NCBI GenBank assembly: GCA_023250955.1
Contig: JAHEZQ010000016.1
Span: 1-64,000 of the forward strand
Source: Melioribacter sp.
GTDB taxonomy: Bacteria; Bacteroidota; Ignavibacteria; Ignavibacteriales; Melioribacteraceae
Direction: 5' to 3'
DNA length: 64,000 nucleotides
The notes beneath the pieces were generated by a model. That model was not told where the DNA came from, ran no database searches, and saw only the letters and a list, made by a program, of their open reading frames with translations. Of this stretch, positions 53,831 through 63,175 are shown piece by piece; within the stretch, counting starts at the first letter, position 1, and every line of letters starts with the position of its first letter. The position numbers were made by a program, and so were the translations under genes.

Positions 53831-53845
53831 TTCTGGAATCCAGTA

Positions 53846-54382
53846 TCATTTTCCCAAAGCTAGTTGATACATAAAAACTCCCGAAATTGTTTTTGCATCA
53901 ACAATTTTCCCATTACGGATTTTTTTTTCAATCTCATCAAGTGTTAGTTCAAAAACTTCCATCCCTTCTTCGCCTTCTTCGCGTGCATGATTACCAGGTG
54001 TTAATTCTTCAGCAAGATAGATATGAAGAACTTCATTACAAAAGCCCGGAGTAGTATAAATTTTTCCAAGTTTTGTAATCTTGCTCGAAGTATAGCCAGT
54101 TTCTTCCGTAAGTTCCCTTGTTGCGCAAAGTAATGGATCTTCATCTTTTTCAAGTTTTCCAGCGGGAAGTTCTAAAAGAATTTCATTATGCGGATAACGG
54201 TATTGAGAGATCAAAACAATTTTACCATCACCTTTTAACGGTAATACAACAGCTCCTCCCGGATGTACTGCTACTTGTCTGAAAGATTTGTTACCTGTTC
54301 CTTTATATTCTATTTGATCCACTTTCACATCAAAAACTTTTCCATGAAAAATTGTATCTGATTTGGTCACAGAGAAATTCAT
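53846..54382 (-). CDS. Nudix hydrolase (ADP-ribose pyrophosphatase-like)
   Basis: The 178-residue protein contains the Nudix box AGKLEKDEDPLLCATRELTEETGY (split here: GKLEKDED, then ATRELTEETGY, about residues 75-97), which fits the Gx5Ex7REUxEExGU consensus. The N-terminal strands resemble ADP-ribose pyrophosphatases. Substrate is not defined. It converges with murI. Confidence 0.9.
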   Translation of the reverse strand: MNFSVTKSDTIFHGKVFDVKVDQIEYKGTGNKSFRQVAVHPGGAVVLPLKGDGKIVLISQYRYPHNEILLELPAGKLEKDEDPLLCATRELTEETGYTSSKITKLGKIYTTPGFCNEVLHIYLAEELTPGNHAREEGEEGMEVFELTLDEIEKKIRNGKIVDAKTISGVFMYQLALGK

Positions 54383-54536
54383 TCTAACCTCAGTTGTTTA
54401 TACAAAGATAAAAAAGTTGATAATGATTATGTAAAAACAAATTTATTGAAAGAGAGATATTTAGTAATTATGTTTAATATGTAGACGGTAGTAACAGTAA
54501 TAAACAAATTAAAAATAAGTTGGAAAGGAAATAAAT

Positions 54537-54830
54537 ATGTATTTAATAAGAGATGTATTCCGCGCAAAACCCGGAAGAGCAAAAAATCTTGTCAGTGCTT
54601 TTAAGCAGGCCGCACCATTTATGGAAGCGGAAGGTTTTAAAAATATAAAAGTTATGACGGATATAGTTGCAACCTATTGGACTGTAGTTCTTCAACAGGA
54701 AGTTGAAAGTCTTGATCTTTTTGAAAAAAATTTAAAAGGAGCTACCACTAAACCTCAGGTTGCGGAAATCATGAAAGGTTATATGGATAATGTTGAAGGA
54801 GGGCACAGAGAGATTTTCAAGTTAGAATAA
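54537..54830 (+). CDS. Small dimeric alpha/beta-barrel-like protein
   Basis: The 97-residue protein starts after GGAAAGGAAATAAAT and looks like a stand-alone ferredoxin-like alpha+beta barrel (NIPSNAP/ABM-like). It has YLIRDVFRAKPGRAKNLVSAF, KVMTDIVATYWTVVLQQEVESL and a C-terminal GGHREIFKLE. Family assignment is only a guess from the strand-helix pattern. Followed by a strong terminator. Confidence 0.7.
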   Translation: MYLIRDVFRAKPGRAKNLVSAFKQAAPFMEAEGFKNIKVMTDIVATYWTVVLQQEVESLDLFEKNLKGATTKPQVAEIMKGYMDNVEGGHREIFKLE

Positions 54831-54841
54831 ATTTATTTATT

Positions 54842-54881
54842 AAGATAGAATCCCGTCTCGGGATTCTATCTTAACTTTTTA
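54842..54881. terminator. Bidirectional terminator between convergent genes
   Basis: AAGATAGAATCCCG and CGGGATTCTATCTT form a perfect 14-base stem around TCT, with a T run on one side and A-rich sequence on the other. It serves the small barrel gene and probably the convergent YkvA gene. Confidence 0.92.
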
Positions 54882-55241
54882 TTAGTCATAATACGGTACA
54901 AGTTCATGACCAAGATATTTTATGACTGCAGTAATCACTCCGAGATCATCTAAATAACCAACCAGCGGGACTATATCCGGAATTGCATCTATCGGACTGA
55001 TAAAATAGATAAGCGCTGCGACAACAATTGATTTACGATACCAAGGCACATGTTTATCAACCATATACCGGTACAATGCCTTCGCCTCATTTGCAAATCG
55101 AATTTTACTTCCAACTCGTTCAACTTTTTCCCAGAGACGATCTTCTACATAATCATTGCCGCGTCTAACTTTTTCTTCAGTATCAAAACTGTTTTCATCA
55201 ATTGCAGTTGCGTTCAGATATTCTCTTTCGTCGTAATTCAT
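54882..55241 (-). CDS. YkvA/DUF1232 membrane protein
   Basis: The 119-residue protein has the DUF1232 core: WYRKSIVVAALIYFISPIDAIPDIVPLVGYLDDLGVITAVI (in segments), a short hydrophobic hairpin with SPIDAIPDIVP. The role is unknown. It is 11 bases downstream of the S9 peptidase gene on the same strand, so the pair may be cotranscribed. Confidence 0.88.
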   Translation of the reverse strand: MNYDEREYLNATAIDENSFDTEEKVRRGNDYVEDRLWEKVERVGSKIRFANEAKALYRYMVDKHVPWYRKSIVVAALIYFISPIDAIPDIVPLVGYLDDLGVITAVIKYLGHELVPYYD

Positions 55242-55252
55242 GGTTCACCCAT

Positions 55253-57268
55253 TTATTTTTTATATTGTTCAAACCAATCAAAGATTGTATTCCACCAAAG
55301 TCTCGCGTTTTGTGGTTTGGTTACAAAATGGAATTCATCCGGGAAATACAAAAATTTACTTGGTACACCTTTTCGTTGCAGTGCAGTAAAAAGTTCGAAT
55401 GCTTGTGTCTCTGATAATCTAAAATCCAAAGCACCATGCACTATCAGCATTGGAGTTTTAAAATTCTTTACAAATCTATTCGGTGACCATTTTTCATAAA
55501 GAGTTCTGTTTTGCCATGGTGTTCCTTTCATTTCCCATTCCGGGAACCAGAGTTCTTCAGTTGAACCGTACATACTTTCAATATTGTAAACACCATCGTG
55601 AGATACAACCGCATTAAATTTATTGAAATGACCTTCCAACCAGTTAATCATATATCCACCGTAAGAAGCGCCGGCAGCAAAGGTGTTGTTCGCATCAATG
55701 AATTTGAAATTCTTTATTGCATAATCATAAGTATTTATTAAATCTGTATAAACTTTTCCGCCCCAATCGCCGGAAATCTCATCAGTGAATTTTTGTCCGT
55801 AGCCGGTACTGCCGCGTGGATTAGGCGCGACAACAACATATCCTTTCGAAGCAAATAGTTGTGTATTCCATCTATAGTGAAAATCGTCAGCCCAATTTCC
55901 TTGCGGTCCGCCATGAATTAAAAAAATGAGAGGATATTTTTTATTCGGATTAAAGAAAGGCGGTTTTACAATAATTGATTGAACCTTCGCTTTGTTTGCA
56001 CCAACACTCAAGAATGTATCAAACTCACCGAATTGAATTTGTGAAAGTAATTCCCCGTTGATGTTGGTTATTTGTTTTAAATTATTTCCATCTGTATCAA
56101 CCGAAAAAATTTCATTTGGTAAAATACTTTGATTACGTAAGAAGTAAATTTTATTCCCGTCAGAAGAGAGTTGCATGGAGGTGTTTGTTCCGTCTTTAAT
56201 TAAGACTGTATTTTCTCCTGTTTCAAGATCGTATTTGAAAATAGAATGAAACGCTTCTCTATCCGCATCGTAATAAACAAATTTTCCATCGGGTGAAAAC
56301 AAAATTTGTCCGATTGAGATATCAAGTTTTTCCGTTACATTTTTTAATTCTCCACTTGTGCGATTGTAAAGCATAAGCGTTTGTTTGTCGGATTCAAATC
56401 CCGCACGTGCCATTGAATGAAACGCAATATATTTTCCATCGGGTGAATAAACAGGACCGTTGTCATTTCCGCCGCTAACCGAAATCTTTTTGTATTGACC
56501 CGGTGACTTTTCATTAATTATGAAGACATCATTATTTGTACTTGTAGCTAAATCTTTATCTGTATTCATTGTAAAAGCAACTTCATTCCCATCAGGAGAA
56601 AGTGCGTAATCCACGTCAGCGCCAAGCGCAATTGGAGGAACATCGAACTTACTGTTTAATGTTAGATCAACATATTCTTTCGTTTTAACATTAAGAAGAA
56701 ATAGGTGACTGCGTTTATCTCCGCGCCATTCATTCCAATGACGGTACATAAGTTCAGTAAAAATTTTTGCTTTTACTTTACTTTCTTCAGCTTCTTTATC
56801 TTTCTTTTCATTACAGAGTTGTGTTGTGCAATCTGGATATACGCTCGATACAAATAGAGCAAACTTTCCGTCTTTTGACCAAACTAATCCTGAAGCACCT
56901 GTGTAAAGATCTGTTAATTGAACATTGTTAGAACCATCGAGATCACAAAGCCAAATATTATTTTTGAATTCGTAAGAAATTTTATTTCCATCGGTTGTAA
57001 ATTTTGGAGCGCTCTCTCCTGCTTCTGAATTTTTGATTGCGTGTAAATATTTTCCTTCGCTACTAATCATCCATATATCACTGTTTCCTTTATTCTTATC
57101 CATATCATAAGATGTAGCTGCAAAGACAATACTTTTTCCATCGGGTGAAAGATTAAAACCTGTTATGCGTTTCATATTCCACATGTCTTCAATTGTCATA
57201 GCTCGTTTCTGGGCACTTATTGTTAATGCCGATATTGATAATATTAGAATTAGAAAAAATCGTTTCAT
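55253..57268 (-). CDS. Secreted S9 family (prolyl oligopeptidase-like) peptidase
   Basis: The 671-residue exported serine peptidase has a signal peptide (about 1-18), a TolB-like WD40-type beta-propeller with repeated SPDGK signatures (about residues 40-400) and an alpha/beta hydrolase domain. The nucleophile is in GASYGGYM (about residue 535) and the histidine in DEFHFVTKP near the end. These fit the acylaminoacyl/dipeptidyl-peptidase S9 subfamily. It adds to the peptide-degrading set in this window. Confidence 0.92.
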   Translation of the reverse strand: MKRFFLILILSISALTISAQKRAMTIEDMWNMKRITGFNLSPDGKSIVFAATSYDMDKNKGNSDIWMISSEGKYLHAIKNSEAGESAPKFTTDGNKISYEFKNNIWLCDLDGSNNVQLTDLYTGASGLVWSKDGKFALFVSSVYPDCTTQLCNEKKDKEAEESKVKAKIFTELMYRHWNEWRGDKRSHLFLLNVKTKEYVDLTLNSKFDVPPIALGADVDYALSPDGNEVAFTMNTDKDLATSTNNDVFIINEKSPGQYKKISVSGGNDNGPVYSPDGKYIAFHSMARAGFESDKQTLMLYNRTSGELKNVTEKLDISIGQILFSPDGKFVYYDADREAFHSIFKYDLETGENTVLIKDGTNTSMQLSSDGNKIYFLRNQSILPNEIFSVDTDGNNLKQITNINGELLSQIQFGEFDTFLSVGANKAKVQSIIVKPPFFNPNKKYPLIFLIHGGPQGNWADDFHYRWNTQLFASKGYVVVAPNPRGSTGYGQKFTDEISGDWGGKVYTDLINTYDYAIKNFKFIDANNTFAAGASYGGYMINWLEGHFNKFNAVVSHDGVYNIESMYGSTEELWFPEWEMKGTPWQNRTLYEKWSPNRFVKNFKTPMLIVHGALDFRLSETQAFELFTALQRKGVPSKFLYFPDEFHFVTKPQNARLWWNTIFDWFEQYKK

Positions 57269-57454
57269 TGTTACCTCGGATGGTTTTTATTTAATTGTAA
57301 ATTATGAAAAGGTTATACGAAAAAAAATACTATTGATTTGGCGTGATTATTAGAATGTAGCTGATATTCCAATTTATCGCTTAATACTCTTTCTTGATAA
57401 GCCTCCCCATTTTTCCTAACTTTGCTTCCAATTTTCACAACTATTGCAATTAGA

Positions 57455-59908
57455 ATGAAGTATCCCTTTGAAGAAATCGAATTAAAATGGCAGAAATTTT
57501 GGGAAGAGAAGAAAGTCTATAAGACCGATCTAACCGATGCCAAGAAAAAGCTCTACTGCCTTGTTATGTTCATCTACCCCTCTGCTGCAAAAATGCATAT
57601 TGGACATTGGTATAACTATGGACCGACAGATTCATATGCACGTTTCAAAAAGTTAAAAGGATTTAATGTTTTTGAACCGATCGGGTATGATGCGTTTGGT
57701 CTTCCGGCGGAAAATTATGCAATTAAAACGGGTGTACATCCTAAAGACAGCACATTGCAAAATATAAATGATATCCGCATTATGGTTAAACGTATGGGCG
57801 GAATGTATGATTGGGATGCGGAGTTGATGACTTGCGTTCCGGAATATTACAGATGGAATCAGTGGCTATTCTTGCAGCTTTATGAAAAAGGTTTAGCATA
57901 CAGAAAAAATGCACCTGTAAATTGGTGTCCTTCCTGTCAAACAGTTTTGGCTAGAGAACAGGTTTTAAGCGATGGTACTTGCGAACGGTGCGGAACAACG
58001 GTTGAACAGAAAAATCTTACTCAATGGTTTTTTAAGATTACGAATTATGCCGAAGAACTTCTTGATGGTTTGAATAAAATAGACTGGCCTGAAAAAACCA
58101 AACTGATGCAGACAAACTGGATCGGTAAAAGCATCGGTGCAGAAGTTAATTTTAAAATTGACGGCAGTGATGATCACATAAAAGTTTTTACTACAAGACC
58201 CGATACACTTTTCGGTGCTACATATATGGTGTTAGCGCCGGAACATCCGCTTGTTGGAAAAATTACTACAAAAGAATTCAAAGAAAAAGTTGAAGCATAC
58301 AAAAACTCGACAAAATTAATGACGGAGATTGACCGTACTTCTACCGTTAAGGAGAAAACTGGAGTACAAACCGGGGCGTTTGCAATTAATCCTGTTAACA
58401 ACAAAAAAATTCCAATCTGGATTGCCGATTATGTTTTGATGACATACGGCACTGGAGCTATAATGGCAGTTCCCGGGCAAGATGAACGCGATTGGGAATT
58501 TGCTAAGAAGTTTGATCTTCCGATTATCAGAACAGTTCAACCAACAAATGATTTTGAAGCAGAAGCATTTCTGGGTGATGGTCCTGCGATCAACAGTGAT
58601 TTTCTAAATGGTCTTTATGTTGATGATGCAAAGAAAAAAACAATTAATTGGCTTGAAGAAAAGAAAATTGGAAAGAGTACAATTAATTATCGTCTTCGTG
58701 ATTGGCTAATTTCCCGCCAAAGATATTGGGGAACGCCAATACCTATTATCCATTGCGAAAAGTGCGGCGAAGTTCCTGTACCCGAAGATCAATTGCCGGT
58801 TGTTTTACCTTACGATGTTAACTTCAAACCAGATGGCGGTTCTCCATTAGCAAGCAAAGAAGATTTCGTTCATGTAAAATGTCCTAAGTGTAATGGTAAT
58901 GCTAAACGGGATGTTGATACGATGGATACTTTTGTTGATTCGTCGTGGTACTACTTGCGTTATCTAAATCCCAAGTATGATAAAGGAATGTTCGATCCCG
59001 ATCTTGCAAAAACATGGACGCCGGTTGATACTTACGTTGGCGGTGCGGAACATGCTGTGATGCATTTACTCTACGCGAGGTTCATTCACAAATTTTTACG
59101 CGATATCGGTTTGGTAAACAGTGATGAACCGTTCCAAAAACTTATTCACCAAGGAACGATAACAAATCAAGGCGCAAAGATGTCGAAGTCGAAGGACAAT
59201 GTTGTTGATCCTAATGCTTTATTAAACCAATACGGCTTAGATGTTTTCAGAATGTATTTGATGTTTATGGGTCCGTACGAACTTGGCGGTGATTGGAGCG
59301 ATAAAGGAATTGTTGGTGTTGATCGTTTTGTACAGAGAACTTATTCAATGTTTGAAACGCGTAATAATCTGGCAAAGGATAATCCTGCAAAAGAGAAATA
59401 TGATTTGAATGATTTAGATGACAACGAAAAAAATATTTATCGAAAGACAAATCAAACTTTGGAAAAAGTTGGAGTTGAGATAGAACATTTCCGATTCAAC
59501 ACAGCCGTTGCCTCTTTAATGGAATTACTTAACGAACTTAAAAGTTTGAACGAATGTAGAAAAGAAATTCAAACTTATTCACTTGAAAGATTTGCAGTGA
59601 TGGTTTCTTCTTTAGCTCCCCATCTTGGAGAAGAATGCTGGCAAATGTTGGGAAAAGAAAAATCAATATTTGAAAAACCGATTTGGTTTAATGTTGATCG
59701 AAATGCATTAAGCGTTGATAATATAACAGTTGTCGTTCAGATCAATGGAAAAGTAAGATCGAAAATTGATTTGGCAGTTAACACATCTGAAACGGATGTT
59801 AAAAAAGCTGTTTTTGCAGATGAAAAAGTTAGATCATACACAGACGGCAAAGAGCTTGTAAAAGAAATTTACGTTCCAAATAAAATTTATAATATTGTTG
59901 TAAAATGA
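57455..59908 (+). CDS. leuS: Leucyl-tRNA synthetase
   Basis: I start at ATG 57455; the open frame extends to TTG 57422, but that would add 11 unlikely residues. The 817-residue enzyme has the class I motifs KMHIGHWYN (HIGH-type, about residue 45) and AKMSKSKDN (about 574), with zinc-like cysteine pairs in CPSCQ and CERCG (about 160-180), and the leucine-specific editing domain. No strong Shine-Dalgarno sequence is seen upstream. Confidence 0.96.
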   Translation: MKYPFEEIELKWQKFWEEKKVYKTDLTDAKKKLYCLVMFIYPSAAKMHIGHWYNYGPTDSYARFKKLKGFNVFEPIGYDAFGLPAENYAIKTGVHPKDSTLQNINDIRIMVKRMGGMYDWDAELMTCVPEYYRWNQWLFLQLYEKGLAYRKNAPVNWCPSCQTVLAREQVLSDGTCERCGTTVEQKNLTQWFFKITNYAEELLDGLNKIDWPEKTKLMQTNWIGKSIGAEVNFKIDGSDDHIKVFTTRPDTLFGATYMVLAPEHPLVGKITTKEFKEKVEAYKNSTKLMTEIDRTSTVKEKTGVQTGAFAINPVNNKKIPIWIADYVLMTYGTGAIMAVPGQDERDWEFAKKFDLPIIRTVQPTNDFEAEAFLGDGPAINSDFLNGLYVDDAKKKTINWLEEKKIGKSTINYRLRDWLISRQRYWGTPIPIIHCEKCGEVPVPEDQLPVVLPYDVNFKPDGGSPLASKEDFVHVKCPKCNGNAKRDVDTMDTFVDSSWYYLRYLNPKYDKGMFDPDLAKTWTPVDTYVGGAEHAVMHLLYARFIHKFLRDIGLVNSDEPFQKLIHQGTITNQGAKMSKSKDNVVDPNALLNQYGLDVFRMYLMFMGPYELGGDWSDKGIVGVDRFVQRTYSMFETRNNLAKDNPAKEKYDLNDLDDNEKNIYRKTNQTLEKVGVEIEHFRFNTAVASLMELLNELKSLNECRKEIQTYSLERFAVMVSSLAPHLGEECWQMLGKEKSIFEKPIWFNVDRNALSVDNITVVVQINGKVRSKIDLAVNTSETDVKKAVFADEKVRSYTDGKELVKEIYVPNKIYNIVVK

Positions 59909-59916
59909 CATGAAAT

Positions 59917-59989
59917 GTCATTCTGAGCGAAGCGAAGAATCTCCTACTATATTGATTATGAGATTCTTCGTCACTGCGTTCCTCAGAAT
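59917..59989. repeat. Hairpin repeat GTCATTCTGAGCGAAGCGAAG...
   Basis: GAATCTC...GAGATTC arms frame the centre, and outer GTCATTCTGAG pairs with CTCAGAAT (one end decayed). The same family as 50310-50395. Its minus-strand translation gives the well-known pseudo-protein segment NSEERSDEESHNQ. It lies between leuS and serS. Confidence 0.85.
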
Positions 59990-60006
59990 TAAAGAAGAGG
60001 TAAAAA

Positions 60007-61284
60007 ATGTTAGATGTAAAATTTATTCGTGAAAATCCGGGTGTTGTGAGACAAGGATTGCTAAACAAGAATGCAAGAGATATTGTTGATGAAGTTCTAG
60101 CTCTTGATGAAGAACGTAGGTCATTCATATCAAAAACAGAAGATTTAAAGGCGAAGAAGAATCAAGTATCGGCTCAGATCCCACAAATGAAAAAGTCGGG
60201 ACAAGATACTTCATCAGTATTTGCAGAGATGAAACGCGTCGGAGATGAAATTGCGTTACTTGATGGTCAGCTCCGTGACGTAGAAGAGAAATTGGAAAAT
60301 ATTTTACGCCATACTCCAAACTTAGCTCATTCATCAGTTCCTGTTGGAAAAACAGCAGAAGATAATGTGGAAGTCAGACAATGGCTGCCGGAAGGATTTT
60401 CGTTCAAAAATGATTTCAAAGTTTTAGATCATGTTGAACTCGGTAAAAAACTTAGCATATTAGATTTCGAAAGAGGAACAAAAATTTCCGGATCCGGGTT
60501 TCCGCTTTACATGGGAAAAGGCGCAACGCTTGAACGTGCACTGATTAATTTTATGCTGGATACACACTTAAAAGATCATGGTTATTCGGAAATCTTTCCG
60601 CCTATTCTCGTAAACAAGGAATCAATGGGGGGCACTGGACAGCTTCCGAAGATGGAAGATGATATGTACTTCATCGAGAAGGACGGCTTGTACCCTGTTC
60701 CAACTGCTGAAGTACCGATAACAAATATTCACCGTGATGAAATTCTTCAAGAAAAAGATTTAACGATAAAATACGTTGGTTACTCTCCTTGTTTTAGAAG
60801 AGAAGCCGGTTCATACGGAAAAGAATCAAAAGGATTTTTACGTGTACATCAATTCAATAAAGTTGAAATGGTAAAATTTTCTAAACCGGAAAATTCTTAC
60901 GATGAATTGGAATTAATGGTGAAAGATGCCGAAGATATTTTACATGCATTATATATTCCTTACAGAATTTTATTATTATGTACGGGCGATCTGAGTTTTT
61001 CTGCTGCAAAATGTTATGATATAGAAACATGGTCCCCGGCGGAAAACAAATGGCTTGAAGCATCATCATGCAGCAACTTTGAATCGTTCCAAGCACGCAG
61101 AGCAAACATCCGGTATAGAAAAGAAGAAACAAAAAAACCGGAATTTGTACATACTCTTAACGGAAGCGGTTTAGCAACTAGCCGGTTAATGGTATCGTTA
61201 TTAGAAAATTATCAGACTCCTGAAGGGAAAGTAATTGTCCCGAAAGTATTGCAGAAGTACACAGGATTTGAAATAATTGGTTAA
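60007..61284 (+). CDS. serS: Seryl-tRNA synthetase
   Basis: The 425-residue class II enzyme has an N-terminal coiled-coil arm (about residues 30-100), motif 2 FRREAGSYG (about residue 263) and motif 3 [11 protein letters not shown] (about 384). Length and features are standard. AAGAGG precedes the ATG. It is probably read with leuS despite the repeat between them. Confidence 0.96.
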   Translation: MLDVKFIRENPGVVRQGLLNKNARDIVDEVLALDEERRSFISKTEDLKAKKNQVSAQIPQMKKSGQDTSSVFAEMKRVGDEIALLDGQLRDVEEKLENILRHTPNLAHSSVPVGKTAEDNVEVRQWLPEGFSFKNDFKVLDHVELGKKLSILDFERGTKISGSGFPLYMGKGATLERALINFMLDTHLKDHGYSEIFPPILVNKESMGGTGQLPKMEDDMYFIEKDGLYPVPTAEVPITNIHRDEILQEKDLTIKYVGYSPCFRREAGSYGKESKGFLRVHQFNKVEMVKFSKPENSYDELELMVKDAEDILHALYIPYRILLLCTGDLSFSAAKCYDIETWSPAENKWLEASSCSNFESFQARRANIRYRKEETKKPEFVHTLNGSGLATSRLMVSLLENYQTPEGKVIVPKVLQKYTGFEIIG

Positions 61285-61385
61285 TACGGTATAGATTGAA
61301 GGGAATAGAGTAAGAAATTCAATTTAATACTCAGAACACTAAACCCTTTACTAAACACTATAATTGAACGCATTTCGTATTTTAG

Positions 61386-63164
61386 TTGTTAAAGATAGAA
61401 AGGATTTTTTCAGCTTTGTTTCGTAATCTCGCCCATTTAAAAAAATATTTTATTAGATATAAAACCAAGTTGGTACTGGGAATAATTTTTATTCTCGGCT
61501 CTAATCTTGCCAATGTTTATATCCCCATTAATGTAAAACAAGGGATTGACTCACTCAGCAAACAGCTTGATATTCAAGTAATTGTTAATCTAGTTATTCT
61601 GTTGTTAGTTGCAGGAATTATCAGCAACGTCTTCCGCTTCTTTATTCGTCAAACTATAATTGTAGTTTCCAGAGAAATTGAATTTGATCTCCGTCAGGAT
61701 TTTTGGACTCACATTCAAAAACTTCCGCTAAGATTCTTCCAAAATAATTCTACCGGAAATATTATGTCGCACGCAACGAATGATATTGCAGCTGTTCGTA
61801 TGTATGTTGGCCCAGCAGTGATGTACACCATAGATAATGGGATCAAATTTATTTTAACCTTTGCAGTAATGATTTCTCTTAGCCCTCTTCTTACACTTTA
61901 TGCTCTTTTACCATTGCCTCTTCTTTCGTTTGTGGTTTACATAGTAATGAAAAAAATGCACGTTAAATACACAAGGATACAAGAAAAAATTTCAGATCTA
62001 ACTACAAAAGCCCAAGAGAACTTTTCTGGAATTAGAGTTATAAAGTCTTATGAGAGAGAAGAATTTGAAATAAAACAGTACACAAAAGAGAGTGCAGAAT
62101 ATTTGAATCGTAAAATGGACCAGGTGAAACTTCAGGCAATGTTTATGCCTGTATTTTTTATAATAGCCGGACTATCTGCAATTATTGTTGTCTTAGCCGG
62201 CGGAAATATGGTGATTAACAAAACTTTGAGCGTTGGTGTAATAGTTGCCTTCATGTTGTTCCTGGTAGATTTGATCTGGCCAATGATTTCCTTTGGCTGG
62301 GTTGCTAATATGGTCCAACAAGCAGATGCAAGTATGAAGCGTCTTCTAAAAATATTAAATGAACCGTATGAAATTTCTAATGAAGATACCGATAACGGCA
62401 TACAAGAAATTAAAGGGGATATAGAATTTAAAAATGTTTCTTTCCGTTACTCAGAAAATTTGCCATGGATACTAAAGAATCTAAGTTTTAAAATAAAACA
62501 TGGTCAAACTATTGCATTTATAGGTCATACAGGTGTTGGTAAGACAAGTTTAATAAATCTTTTGCCTCGTCTGTATGATGTTATTGAAGGACAGGTAATG
62601 ATTGACGGAAATGACGTAAGAAGAATACCTCTTGAAGTGTTAAGAAAAAACATCGGCTTGGTTCCTCAGGAAACTTTTCTATTTTCGGAAACATTAGAAA
62701 AAAATATTCTTTACGGGTTAGATGCAGAAAATCAATCTCTTGTTGATAAAGTTTCCGAAATCTCGCAGTTATCAAAAGATGTAACTTCTTTTCCGCTTGG
62801 TTACCAAACAATTCTTGGTGAACGCGGGATAACACTCTCCGGCGGTCAAAAACAGCGTTCAACACTTGCACGTGCATTAGCGATTGATCCGAAGATTTTA
62901 ATCTTAGATGATTCTTTCTCTGCGGTAGATACTAATACAGAAGAAGAGATCTTGAAAAAATTAAAAGATTTTATGAGTGACAGAACAAGCATCATAATTA
63001 GTCATAGAATTTCAACAGTAAAAGATTCCGATAAAATCTTTGTGATTGATCAAGGGAAAATTGTCGAAGAAGGTAATCACGATGAGTTGGTTGCTAAGGG
63101 TGGAATTTATGCTGATCTCAACACAAAACAATTATTAGAAAAAGAACTTTTAGAAATGAATTAG
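61386..63164 (+). CDS. ABC transporter, permease/ATPase fusion (MsbA/MdlB type), half 1
   Basis: The 592-residue half-transporter has about six transmembrane helices (residues 30-320) and a nucleotide-binding domain. This shows Walker A GHTGVGKTSL (about residue 380), signature LSGGQKQR (about 484) and Walker B ILILDDSFSAVD (about 504). No ATG lies near the start; TTG 61386 or TTG 61416 is possible, with AAAGGA (61398-61403) better placed for 61416. It is followed 11 bases later by a second half-transporter, so the pair is probably a heterodimeric lipid or drug exporter. Confidence 0.9.
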   Translation: MLKIERIFSALFRNLAHLKKYFIRYKTKLVLGIIFILGSNLANVYIPINVKQGIDSLSKQLDIQVIVNLVILLLVAGIISNVFRFFIRQTIIVVSREIEFDLRQDFWTHIQKLPLRFFQNNSTGNIMSHATNDIAAVRMYVGPAVMYTIDNGIKFILTFAVMISLSPLLTLYALLPLPLLSFVVYIVMKKMHVKYTRIQEKISDLTTKAQENFSGIRVIKSYEREEFEIKQYTKESAEYLNRKMDQVKLQAMFMPVFFIIAGLSAIIVVLAGGNMVINKTLSVGVIVAFMLFLVDLIWPMISFGWVANMVQQADASMKRLLKILNEPYEISNEDTDNGIQEIKGDIEFKNVSFRYSENLPWILKNLSFKIKHGQTIAFIGHTGVGKTSLINLLPRLYDVIEGQVMIDGNDVRRIPLEVLRKNIGLVPQETFLFSETLEKNILYGLDAENQSLVDKVSEISQLSKDVTSFPLGYQTILGERGITLSGGQKQRSTLARALAIDPKILILDDSFSAVDTNTEEEILKKLKDFMSDRTSIIISHRISTVKDSDKIFVIDQGKIVEEGNHDELVAKGGIYADLNTKQLLEKELLEMN

Positions 63165-63175
63165 AAAGATTAAGA

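Noticed and set aside
55050..55499. 149-residue plus-strand frame over DUF1232 and S9 genes
   Set aside because: Antisense to two recognised genes; no family match.
59829..60128. Minus-strand 99-residue reading frame with ERSDEES and FFASLRMT segments
   Set aside because: It is the translation of a palindromic repeat plus antisense of leuS and serS, a known kind of false protein.
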